NCBI GenBank assembly: GCA_019058135.1
Contig: JAHLWE010000320.1
Span: forward strand, 1 to 5,697
Origin: Promethearchaeota archaeon
GTDB taxonomy: Archaea > Asgardarchaeota > Lokiarchaeia > Sigyniarchaeales > SOKP01
DNA length: 5,697 nucleotides
Direction: 5' to 3'
Position 1 is the first letter of the stretch. The number at the start of each line of letters is the position of its first letter. This document shows positions 1 through 5,596 of the stretch, piece by piece. Both the position numbers and the translations under genes were made by a program. The notes below the pieces were generated by a model. That model was not told the origin of the DNA and searched no databases. It saw nothing but the letters and a program-made list of their open reading frames with translations.

Positions 1-66
1 AATGAATTAGGAAAATCAATAAAAATAAATTTAATAACAATCTTTTTAATTTTAACAAAAAAATAA
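1..66 (+). CDS. Possible 3' end of an upstream gene (partial, uncertain)
   Basis: Frame 1 is open from the first base for 21 codons and ends in two consecutive TAA stops (64-69). The encoded tail is a short hydrophobic/basic stretch (NELGKSIKINLITIFLILTK and one more K). The other two forward frames stop within the first few codons, and the reverse strand is rich in stops, so if a gene enters from the left it uses this frame. The piece is too short and too low in complexity to identify, and an open run of this length can occur by chance in DNA this AT-rich. No function is offered. Confidence 0.25.
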   Translation, partial: NELGKSIKINLITIFLILTKK

Positions 67-110
67 TAAGCTTAAAAACTCTTAGATGGTTATACAAAAA
101 AAAGTTCAAT

Positions 111-120
111 ATTTAATATA
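111..120 (+). promoter_or_regulatory. Candidate TATA-like element before the first coiled-coil gene
   Basis: The sequence atttaatata resembles the archaeal TATA consensus (TTTAWATA-like) and is preceded by an A-rich run that could serve as a weak BRE. Its centre lies about 20 nt before the ATG at 136 and about 30 nt before the next in-frame ATG at 145. A transcript starting 24-26 nt downstream would therefore be leaderless or nearly so, which fits the absence of any Shine-Dalgarno here. An alternative weaker element is ttatac at 90-95. In DNA this AT-rich such matches are common, so this is a weak call. Confidence 0.25.
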
Positions 121-135
121 ATGTGATGATGATTT

Positions 136-537
136 ATGGCGGAAATGCTTACCGATTTATTACAAAATATTTATAAAAGAATCGCTCAGTTAGGCAATGC
201 AATTCAAGGTTTAAAGGAATCGTTAGATGGTCTAAATAAAAATATTGAAGAAAAAATATCCAATCTTTCTAAACAATTTGCTGATCTTAAATTTCAGATA
301 GAAGATGGAGGTACTGCTCATGTTTCCACTTTAGAAAGTATTGGTAAAAATGTAACGATTGAATTAGAAAAACTTCAAAAAAATTTAGCTATTGATTCAA
401 TTGAACAATTAATCCAAAACTTAGATTCGTTTTCTAATATCGCGGAACAAACATTAAAACAAGAAAATGTTGACCTCTTAATTAAAGAAGCGTTAGATTC
501 AATTAATAAATTTAAAGAGCAGAAATTACCATCATAG
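136..537 (+). CDS. Small coiled-coil protein, function unknown
   Basis: I do not recognise a named family. The 133-residue product is almost entirely helical. Residues 12-55 form a very regular heptad pattern with hydrophobics at I12, I16, L19, I23, L26, L30, L33, I37, I41, L44, F48, L51 and I55; the single 4-4 step at 33-37-41 is a stutter. A short glycine-containing break (DGG at about 57-59) separates this from a second, less regular amphipathic helical region (about 65-130). There is no signal peptide, membrane segment, cysteine or obvious catalytic motif, so a cytosolic oligomeric scaffold or partner protein is likely. The start ATG at 136 has no Shine-Dalgarno; ATG 145 (codon 4) is an alternative. 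The next gene, also a coiled coil, starts 21 nt after the stop, and the two may form a complex (inference). Confidence 0.8.
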   Translation: MAEMLTDLLQNIYKRIAQLGNAIQGLKESLDGLNKNIEEKISNLSKQFADLKFQIEDGGTAHVSTLESIGKNVTIELEKLQKNLAIDSIEQLIQNLDSFSNIAEQTLKQENVDLLIKEALDSINKFKEQKLPS

Positions 538-558
538 ATTTAATTAAAAATAAGAAGA

Positions 559-987
559 GTGGAGAAATTGACTGAAAATTTAATAGATGAGATGTTAAAT
601 AAAATAAATCAAATAACTAATAGTTTGGATATTACAATAAATAAGGTTGGAAAAATGAGTGGAGATATCGATAAACTGACTTTAACTTTTTCGAAAGAAA
701 TAGTGAGCCTAACTGAAAATATTCGGTTAATAATTGAAGTTTTAAGGCAATTTCGGGTTAAATCCAATGAAAAATTAGGTGTATTATCTAAGGAAATTAA
801 TGCTAAAGTAAAAAAACTCTGGGAAAAAAAAAGCGTGGAACATATTACCGAACAACATCAAAAAAATATTAATATTATAAAGCAGGTCTCATCTTCTGTT
901 ACTGATACTTTATATTATACTCAATTACTTTCCGTGGTTCAAAGTATCCGTGAATTAATGGGGAGAGCTTTACAAGCCAATAAATAA
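559..987 (+). CDS. Second small coiled-coil protein, function unknown
   Basis: The 142-residue product has a long heptad-patterned helix from about residue 9 to 65 (I9, M12, I16, I19, L23, I27, V30, M33, I37, L40, F44, I48, L51, I55, I58, L62, F65), with stutters near 23-27 and 44-48. A second helical region follows, rich in lysine around 80-92, with a C-terminal helix near 120-139. No catalytic motif, membrane segment or signal peptide is visible. The start is GTG at 559. TTG 568 and ATG 592 are in-frame alternatives, but 559 keeps the first heptads and follows the previous stop by only 21 nt. Length and architecture mirror the preceding gene, so the two could be distant paralogues or heteromeric partners; direct residue identity is not obvious to me. 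It probably shares a transcript with that gene. Function is unassigned. Confidence 0.75.
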   Translation: MEKLTENLIDEMLNKINQITNSLDITINKVGKMSGDIDKLTLTFSKEIVSLTENIRLIIEVLRQFRVKSNEKLGVLSKEINAKVKKLWEKKSVEHITEQHQKNINIIKQVSSSVTDTLYYTQLLSVVQSIRELMGRALQANK

Positions 988-1009
988 AAAACTTTTTATG
1001 TTAACATTG

Positions 1010-1020
1010 TAATTAATAAT
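1010..1020 (+). promoter_or_regulatory. Weak TATA-like element before the globular/TPR-like gene
   Basis: The 55-nt gap between the stop at 987 and the ATG at 1043 contains taattaataat, centred about 27 nt before that ATG. This is the spacing expected for an archaeal TATA box of a leaderless transcript starting at or near 1043, and no Shine-Dalgarno is present. A short T run (993-997) just upstream could weakly end transcription of the preceding gene. No convincing BRE is visible, and the base composition makes chance matches likely, so an internal promoter here is only a possibility. Confidence 0.2.
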
Positions 1021-1042
1021 ACTTTTGAAGCGGTTTCCAATA

Positions 1043-1942
1043 ATGCCTAAAGGTTATTTTTTGATTGCTCTAAAGAAAAATTCAGAATTTGAGATTTTGG
1101 GTTACTTTTTTAAAGATCAAAAGCGTCAAACACCAATTTCTGATGATTTATTGTTAAGAATAAGAATTGATCATAACTCAAAAGAAATAAATAAAATTAC
1201 TCTTGAAAATCAAATAATTCTCTCTTTTTTATACAAATTTCACCCAAAATTTCAAAAGTATCTTCAAGGAATAATTGTTGGGCTGTTTTTAAATATAGAT
1301 GAGGATGCAAAATCATATATTTCTTCCCTACAAACTTCAGCAAAATTATTAGAAGAATTAGATTATTCAAATATTAAATCTCTCAATATCGAAGAAAAAA
1401 TTGAACACATTTATATTAATTATATTGAAAAATTAAAAGATATTGTTGATTCAGATAATCTAAAAAAATTAATAATAGAAAGAACCAAGACATTATTAAG
1501 TGGTAACATCGTAGATAGAAAGCTTGCTCAGGAACTTTTGGGAAAAATTGAGGAAGGAATTCACATTGAAATGCATAAAATTACTAAAAGTGCAGAAGAA
1601 GCAATAAAAAATCATGAATATGAGAAGGCTGCAAAAAAATATGATACAGCATCCAAGATGGCTATTGAAATATATGAAGATAAATTGGCTAAAACTTTAG
1701 AAGAAAAAGCAATTAATACAAGACAACTCCCAAATATTATAAAAGAACGTGAGGAAGTTGCTGAAAAGGCAAGAAATTCCCTTAAAAACGATGATTCTCA
1801 TACAGCTTATTTATTATATAGAAAAGCTGCTGATCTATCCGAAAAACTTATGGATTTCGAAAAATCTGAAGAATATTCATTGAAAAGCCGGGCTTTAAGT
1901 GAATTTCATAAAATTGATAAAAAATATAAACATAATGACTAA
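1043..1942 (+). CDS. Asgard-type protein: small N-terminal globular domain plus duplicated TPR/MIT-like helical repeats
   Basis: Numbered from ATG 1043 (299 residues). Residues about 3-108 look like a compact alpha/beta domain: strand-like GYFLIALKK and FEILGYFF, a helix with ISDDLLLRI, then strands around 58-66 and 76-84 and a helix to about 106. This layout recalls a family I associate with Lokiarchaeia-like genomes (proteins starting like MPxGFFxISWDDKxGP) and could be longin/roadblock-like, but that is recollection, not proof. Residues about 165-290 are helical with a two-copy repeat: A184 to about A225 and A240 to about A285, each with an AExA helix followed by a Y-x-x-A-x helix and a closing helix, as in TPR or MIT hairpins that bind peptides. 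TTG 1025 is an in-frame alternative start, but the protein then begins MKRFPI before the MPKGYF motif, so ATG is preferred. The stop overlaps the next gene by 8 nt, suggesting translational coupling to the SAM hydrolase. Confidence 0.75.
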   Translation: MPKGYFLIALKKNSEFEILGYFFKDQKRQTPISDDLLLRIRIDHNSKEINKITLENQIILSFLYKFHPKFQKYLQGIIVGLFLNIDEDAKSYISSLQTSAKLLEELDYSNIKSLNIEEKIEHIYINYIEKLKDIVDSDNLKKLIIERTKTLLSGNIVDRKLAQELLGKIEEGIHIEMHKITKSAEEAIKNHEYEKAAKKYDTASKMAIEIYEDKLAKTLEEKAINTRQLPNIIKEREEVAEKARNSLKNDDSHTAYLLYRKAADLSEKLMDFEKSEEYSLKSRALSEFHKIDKKYKHND

Positions 1943-2807
1943 TAAGATTAATAAACACGTTGCATTAATCACTGATTTTGGCTCCAATGGTCAGCATTAT
2001 GTTGCGTGCATGAAAGGAGTAATTTTAAAAATTAATCCCATAGTAAAAATAATTGATATTTCTCATAACATAACTCCGTTTTCTATTCTTGAAGGTGCTT
2101 ACATTCTAAATTCGACATATAAATATTTTCCAAAAGGCACTATATTTGTAGCAGTTATTGATCCAGGTGTTGGAAGTGCAAGAAAAATGATCATACTTGA
2201 AACTTCTTCAGGGTTTTATTTTGTTGGTCCTGACAATGGTTTATTTACGTATATTATTGATAGTGAGGATATTTCGAAAATAATTGAGATTTCTAACCAA
2301 GATTATTTTTTAGAACCAGTTTCAGACACCTTTCATGGACGTGATATTATGGCTCCGGTCAGTGCTTATTTATCCAAGGGGATATCTATTGAAGATTTTG
2401 GTAATCCTCTTGAAATCGATAATGTAAAAAAACTAAATGATTTAATTCCAAAAATAATTGAAAATGAGAATAAAATTAAAGGAATAATTCAATACATTGA
2501 TTCTTTTGGAAATTGTATTACAAATATTAAATTAGATAATGAAAATAAATCAAAAAATTTAGGAATTCAATTTCTTCATAAAGATTCTTATAAGATGAAT
2601 TTAAAAGGAAAAGATTTGGAATGTATTTTTTTGTCTTATTATGAAGAACTCTCATCTTATTTAAAAGTGTCGAGGAATCCTCTTTTAAAGAGAGATTCTT
2701 TTAATTTTTTAGAATTAAGTCTAAATATGAAAAGTTTTGCACAAACATTTAATATCTCTGTTGGAGAAATATTTTATATTAAAAAAGATCAATTTAACTT
2801 AGTTTAA
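1935..2807 (+). CDS. SAM hydroxide adenosyltransferase (SAM hydrolase, DUF62/fluorinase family)
   Basis: Members of this family hydrolyse S-adenosylmethionine to adenosine and L-methionine using an activated water; related enzymes use chloride or fluoride. Numbered from ATG 1935 (290 residues), the family signatures appear in order: ITDFGSNG (12-19), IIDISHNITPF (39-49), VAVIDPGVGSARK (72-84), FVGPDNGLFT (96-105) and SDTFHGRDIMAP (130-141), then a C-terminal domain with YIDSFGNCITNI. D76, R83 and H134 match the Asp-Arg-His triad known from archaeal hydrolases of this family, which favours the water-using activity over halogenation. Length is slightly above the roughly 250-270 residues I recall for archaeal members, mainly in the C-terminal domain. 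A GTG start at 1899 would add 12 residues inside the previous gene, before the conserved N-terminal strand, so ATG is chosen. No Shine-Dalgarno is seen; the 8-nt overlap with the upstream gene suggests coupled translation. Expected to be cytosolic. The physiological reason for SAM cleavage is unclear in this family. Confidence 0.9.
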   Translation: MTNKINKHVALITDFGSNGQHYVACMKGVILKINPIVKIIDISHNITPFSILEGAYILNSTYKYFPKGTIFVAVIDPGVGSARKMIILETSSGFYFVGPDNGLFTYIIDSEDISKIIEISNQDYFLEPVSDTFHGRDIMAPVSAYLSKGISIEDFGNPLEIDNVKKLNDLIPKIIENENKIKGIIQYIDSFGNCITNIKLDNENKSKNLGIQFLHKDSYKMNLKGKDLECIFLSYYEELSSYLKVSRNPLLKRDSFNFLELSLNMKSFAQTFNISVGEIFYIKKDQFNLV

Positions 2808-2825
2808 TTAGATGGATTAGATCTC

Positions 2826-3950
2826 ATGGCAGAATTTGATGATCCAGATGAACTTTTAGCATGCATTAAAAAAGAAGATATAAAATATTTGCATACAGGT
2901 AAAATAGCTCCTTATATTTTTCCGGAAAAAAGAAAAATTGTACATGAAAAGAATCTATACCATCTGATAGTGCGTATCTTTGCTTTCTTTGTAGATAAGA
3001 ATGGAGAGGTTAAATATTTAATCCAAAAAAGAAGTAAAAATAAAAAAGTTTATCCAAATTTTTATACGGATTCAGCTTCTGGACATATTAATTACAAGAA
3101 AAAATTAAGTTTTAAAGATATTATTCAAGAGTCTGAGAGGGAACTATTTGAAGAGATGGGAGTATTTCCTAAAAAAATCGAATTTTATGCACTTGAACAA
3201 AAACTTGAAGAATTATTTGAGATTAGTTATATCTTTATTGCTTTAGTTGATTCTAAAATCCATCTAAACCCTAATGAAGTTGATATTGAATCTAGTCGAT
3301 TTTACTCTAAAGATGAGCTGAGTCAATTATTAAAAGCAAAAAATTTTATCCCAATATCCAAAAAATTATGGAACATTTTTATAAATATGGATATAATCAA
3401 CCTTTTTAAAAAAAAACCTGAATTAGATAAAAAAAATCGATGCGCACTATTTATTGGGAGATTCCAACCCTTTCATTACGGACATTTACACATTATTAAA
3501 ACAATAGTAGAAGAAAATACACAACTGAAAATCGGAATAGGGAGTTCTCAAGAATACAATACAAAAATGAATCCCTTTAGTTTTAAAGAACGAAAAAGTT
3601 TTATTACTGAATCTTTAAAAAAAAACGGCATAGATTTAAAAAAAATTACTATCTATGAAATACCAGATATGTATGATGCAAAAAAATGGGTTGATAATAT
3701 CTTCAAGATTGTCGGTGATTTTGACATTTTATATGCGCCTAATGAGTGGATACGAAATCTCTTTTTAGGAAAAAAGTGCGACATTGTAAAACCAAAATAC
3801 TATCATAAAGATGAATTTAATGGAGCTTATATTAGAGAACTAATTTTAAAAAATGATAATAAATGGATTGAATTAGTTCCTAAGACTGTTGCTAAATTAA
3901 TTGTAAAATTTGATGGAATTGAAAGAATTAAAAAATTGAATAGGAATTAA
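2826..3950 (+). CDS. nadM: Nudix hydrolase - archaeal-type NMN adenylyltransferase fusion
   Basis: This two-domain protein has 374 residues. Residues about 40-185 are a Nudix domain, with an IPP-isomerase/YfcD-like look (LIVRIFAFF, LIQKRSKNK, YTDSASGH). Its Nudix box (86-112) keeps the metal-binding REL-FEE-MG part (R105, E106, E109, E110, G112) but has about five extra residues after G86 and a lysine where the first Glu is usual. Residues about 204-374 are an archaeal NMN adenylyltransferase that makes NAD from NMN and ATP: GRFQPFHYGH (211-220, HxGH nucleotide site), GIGSSQE (237-243), NPFSFKER (249-256) and a C-terminal NGAYIR (332-337) replacing the usual SGTEIR but keeping R337. Bacterial NadM-Nudix fusions place the domains the other way round, with Nudix hydrolysing ADP-ribose. 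The substrate of this Nudix domain cannot be read from sequence. The frame is blocked upstream by the previous gene's TAA, so ATG 2826 is the only reasonable start. Same transcript as its neighbours (18-nt and 5-nt gaps). Confidence 0.92.
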   Translation: MAEFDDPDELLACIKKEDIKYLHTGKIAPYIFPEKRKIVHEKNLYHLIVRIFAFFVDKNGEVKYLIQKRSKNKKVYPNFYTDSASGHINYKKKLSFKDIIQESERELFEEMGVFPKKIEFYALEQKLEELFEISYIFIALVDSKIHLNPNEVDIESSRFYSKDELSQLLKAKNFIPISKKLWNIFINMDIINLFKKKPELDKKNRCALFIGRFQPFHYGHLHIIKTIVEENTQLKIGIGSSQEYNTKMNPFSFKERKSFITESLKKNGIDLKKITIYEIPDMYDAKKWVDNIFKIVGDFDILYAPNEWIRNLFLGKKCDIVKPKYYHKDEFNGAYIRELILKNDNKWIELVPKTVAKLIVKFDGIERIKKLNRN

Positions 3951-3955
3951 ACTCT

Positions 3956-5008
3956 ATGGAACCGTTAGCTATTGATGGATCACTTCTTGAGGGGGGTGGA
4001 TCGATATTACGGTTATCATCAGGTTTTTCTGTGTTAAAACAAATCCCAATAATAGTTAAAAAAATTAGAGCAAACAGACCAAAACCAGGATTACGATTAC
4101 AACATTTACGCGGATTACAAATATTGGAAAAACTTACTGACGGACATTTATCTAAATCTTCAGTAGGGACCACAGAAATTGAATTTTCTCCTGGGGATGA
4201 GTTTAAGGAAAATTTAATTATAAATGTTGAAACAGCGGGTAATGTTGCTTTATTGCTCCAACCAGTTCAAATTGCATGTATGAGATTAGGTTCCGGAAAG
4301 AAAATTGATATTGAAATAAAAGGTGGCGGAACCTTTGGAAAATGGGCACCAGGAACTTCTTTTTTAACAAATGTTCTTTTTAAAATTTATGAACAGGTAG
4401 GATATAAAATCAATTTGAAAATACACCGCCATGGATTTTATCCCAAAGGAGGTGCACACTTGCACTTCACAATATTTGGTTCTTTACAACCAATAAAACC
4501 AATAGAAATCGTTGATTTAGGAAAAATCAACCAAATAAAAGGTCAAATCATATGCGCAGAACCCTTAAAAAAACCACAGGTTGCAGAACGTATTAAAAAA
4601 ACCGTAGAGACTGAATTAAAACAAAAATTAAATTTAGAATCCTCTATTTTTACAAAATATGTAAAAGCATATAGTACTGGAGTAGGTGTTTGTTTATGGT
4701 CTGAGTCAGATACAAATGCTATTATTAGTTCAGGAACAATCTTGGGAGAAAGAGGTGTTTCGTCCGAAAAGGTAGGAAAACATGCTGCAAATGCAATTAT
4801 TTCCCATATTAAAAATAATATACCTGTGGATAATTATCTAGCTGATCAATTAATCCCAATTATGTCAATAGCTAATGGAGAATCTCGAATAAGAGTTTCT
4901 GAAATAACAAGTCATTTGAAGACAAATTTAGAATTACTTAAAAAATTTAATTTGAAGGAATATAAAATTTTAAAAGAGAGTAATGGAATTCTCGTAAAAC
5001 TGAAATGA
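3956..5008 (+). CDS. rtcA: RNA 3'-terminal phosphate cyclase (RtcA)
   Basis: RtcA converts RNA 3'-phosphates to 2',3'-cyclic phosphates with ATP through a covalent histidine-AMP intermediate, in the cytosol. The 350-residue product has the usual length (about 340) and the family motifs: DGSLLEGGGSILRLS (7-21), IRANRPKPGLRLQHL (36-50), GGGTFGKWAPG (123-133), RHGFYPKGGA (158-167), a GERGVSSEKVGKHAA stretch (about 266-280), and NYLADQLIPIM followed by TSHLKTN. H320 (codon 4913-4915) aligns with the catalytic His309 of E. coli RtcA, so this is a catalytic class I enzyme and not an Rcl1-like member lacking the histidine. Minor deviations are GGGTF and YPKGGA instead of the more usual GGTD/GGTN and YPKGGG. 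The ATG lies 5 nt after the preceding stop, with a weak AGGA (3942-3945) inside that gene's end. No rtcB ligase is in the window. Likely last gene of the operon, followed by T-rich terminator-like sequence. Confidence 0.95.
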   Translation: MEPLAIDGSLLEGGGSILRLSSGFSVLKQIPIIVKKIRANRPKPGLRLQHLRGLQILEKLTDGHLSKSSVGTTEIEFSPGDEFKENLIINVETAGNVALLLQPVQIACMRLGSGKKIDIEIKGGGTFGKWAPGTSFLTNVLFKIYEQVGYKINLKIHRHGFYPKGGAHLHFTIFGSLQPIKPIEIVDLGKINQIKGQIICAEPLKKPQVAERIKKTVETELKQKLNLESSIFTKYVKAYSTGVGVCLWSESDTNAIISSGTILGERGVSSEKVGKHAANAIISHIKNNIPVDNYLADQLIPIMSIANGESRIRVSEITSHLKTNLELLKKFNLKEYKILKESNGILVKLK

Positions 5009-5021
5009 AAACAAATTTGAA

Positions 5022-5105
5022 ATAAAGAAAATTAATTCTTCTTTATGTGAATTTTAAGCCAATTTTTATATTTAATGCTTTTTTTTTAAATTTGATTTTT
5101 TATTT
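5022..5105 (+). terminator. Likely transcription terminator after rtcA (weak hairpin and oligo-T runs)
   Basis: An 8-bp inverted repeat (ATAAAGAA at 5022-5029 with TTCTTTAT at 5039-5046, 9-nt loop) lies shortly after the rtcA stop. It is followed by a T9 run at 5079-5087 and further T runs at 5096-5101 and 5103-5106. Archaeal RNA polymerase terminates mainly on oligo-T in the non-template strand, so the T runs are the stronger evidence; the AT-only stem is weak. The position, between the end of a compact operon and an independent promoter, fits termination. The remainder of the 270-nt gap (5009-5278) shows no gene on either strand that I can support. Confidence 0.5.
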
Positions 5106-5183
5106 TGTCGGAATTTATACATTAAAATTATTTGCAACTAATCAAAAAAATATAATAGAATTAAAGATTATTGCTATTTGAAT

Positions 5184-5200
5184 CGTGAAATTTATATATT
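5184..5200 (+). promoter_or_regulatory. Archaeal BRE/TATA promoter of the histone gene
   Basis: The sequence cgtgaaatttatatatt combines a purine-containing BRE-like GTGAAA (5185-5190) with a good archaeal TATA box, TTTATATA (5191-5198). Transcription would be expected to start roughly 24-26 nt downstream of the TATA centre, near 5220. That gives a 5' untranslated region of about 60 nt that contains the strong Shine-Dalgarno at 5266. It is the best-looking promoter in the window and sits between a terminator-like region and a gene expected to be highly expressed. Confidence 0.6.
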
Positions 5201-5265
5201 AGAAAGGTATAGGTTTATTTAGTAAAAAATTTTTTTAAAAAATAGTATTTTGATAAAAAAAAATT

Positions 5266-5270
5266 GGAGG
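5266..5270 (+). promoter_or_regulatory. Strong Shine-Dalgarno fixing the histone start
   Basis: GGAGG is placed 8 nt before the ATG at 5279, an ideal spacing. It decides the start: an in-frame TTG at 5264 would make the ribosome-binding site part of the coding sequence and add five residues (MEENI), so it is rejected. No other gene in this window has a comparably strong site, which suggests high translation of this gene. Confidence 0.85.
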
Positions 5271-5278
5271 AAAATATT

Positions 5279-5512
5279 ATGGCAAAGAAAGAACCTGCAA
5301 AAAAAAGAAGTGCAGTATATATCGCGAAAGCACCTATTAGACGCTTAATGAAAGCAGAAGGTGCTAGGTTAGTAGCAGCAGAAGCTCTTAATAAATTAAT
5401 TGGATATTTAGAAAAAGCGGCAGCTGATATTACCAAAGAATCTATAAAATTAACTAAAGCCGATAAAAGGAAGCGTATTACTGCTTTAGATATTCGAAAC
5501 GCTACTAGATAA
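5279..5512 (+). CDS. Archaeal histone with lysine-rich N-terminal tail
   Basis: The 77-residue DNA-packaging protein has one histone fold. Histones of this kind dimerise and wrap DNA in the cytosol. Alpha-1 is about 18-28 (APIRRLMKAEG), alpha-2 about 32-60, alpha-3 about 69-76. The protein aligns without gaps to HMfB of Methanothermus fervidus with an offset of 12. P19, G28, R64 and D71 match HMfB P7, G16, R52 and D59 (the last two form the conserved salt bridge). Differences are a basic N-terminal extension (MAKKEPAKKRSAVY), leucine at the R19 position with arginine one residue earlier (R30), R66 at the T54 position, A61 where HMfB has H49 at the dimer-dimer interface, and a C-terminus four residues shorter. 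Start ATG is fixed by GGAGG. It is transcribed alone, with its own promoter and oligo-T terminator. Family assignment is firm; the effect of the substitutions is inference. Confidence 0.95.
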   Translation: MAKKEPAKKRSAVYIAKAPIRRLMKAEGARLVAAEALNKLIGYLEKAAADITKESIKLTKADKRKRITALDIRNATR

Positions 5513-5545
5513 AAGAACACTCAATTTTTATTTAAGTTAATATTC

Positions 5546-5563
5546 TTTTTTTTTTATTTTTTT
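5546..5563 (+). terminator. Oligo-T terminator of the histone gene
   Basis: A T10 run (5546-5555) and a T7 run (5557-5563), separated by one A, begin about 34 nt after the histone stop codon. No stable hairpin precedes them. Consecutive T tracts in the non-template strand are the typical intrinsic termination signal of archaea, especially after short, highly expressed genes such as histones. Confidence 0.65.
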
Positions 5564-5596
5564 CTTGAAATATCGATAAAATGTTAAGTTTTTTGT

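Noticed and set aside
123..129. GTGATGA matching the C box of a C/D guide RNA
   Set aside because: No CTGA D box or D'/C' pair is found at a suitable distance, and the match overlaps the leader of the first coiled-coil gene.
1025..1042. TTG start adding six residues to the globular/TPR-like protein
   Set aside because: The family-like beginning MPKGYF starts at ATG 1043, and the TTG has no ribosome-binding site. It is kept only as an alternative.
1899..1934. GTG start adding 12 residues to the SAM hydrolase
   Set aside because: The extension lies inside the upstream gene and precedes the conserved first strand; ATG 1935 gives the usual N-terminus.
2807..2822. Direct repeat ATTAGAT twice in the gap before the Nudix-NMNAT gene
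   Set aside because: Only two short AT-rich copies; expected by chance and without any symmetry or recurrence elsewhere that I could see.
3928..4173. Reverse-strand open frame of 81 codons
   Set aside because: It lies opposite the well-supported rtcA start and NMNAT end; its product is rich in Cys, Pro and Asn with no recognisable domain. It is a shadow frame.
5215..5520. Reverse-strand open frame of 101 codons
   Set aside because: It is antisense to the histone gene, which has a clear fold, Shine-Dalgarno and promoter. The hydrophobic product arises from the complement of Lys/Ala-rich codons.
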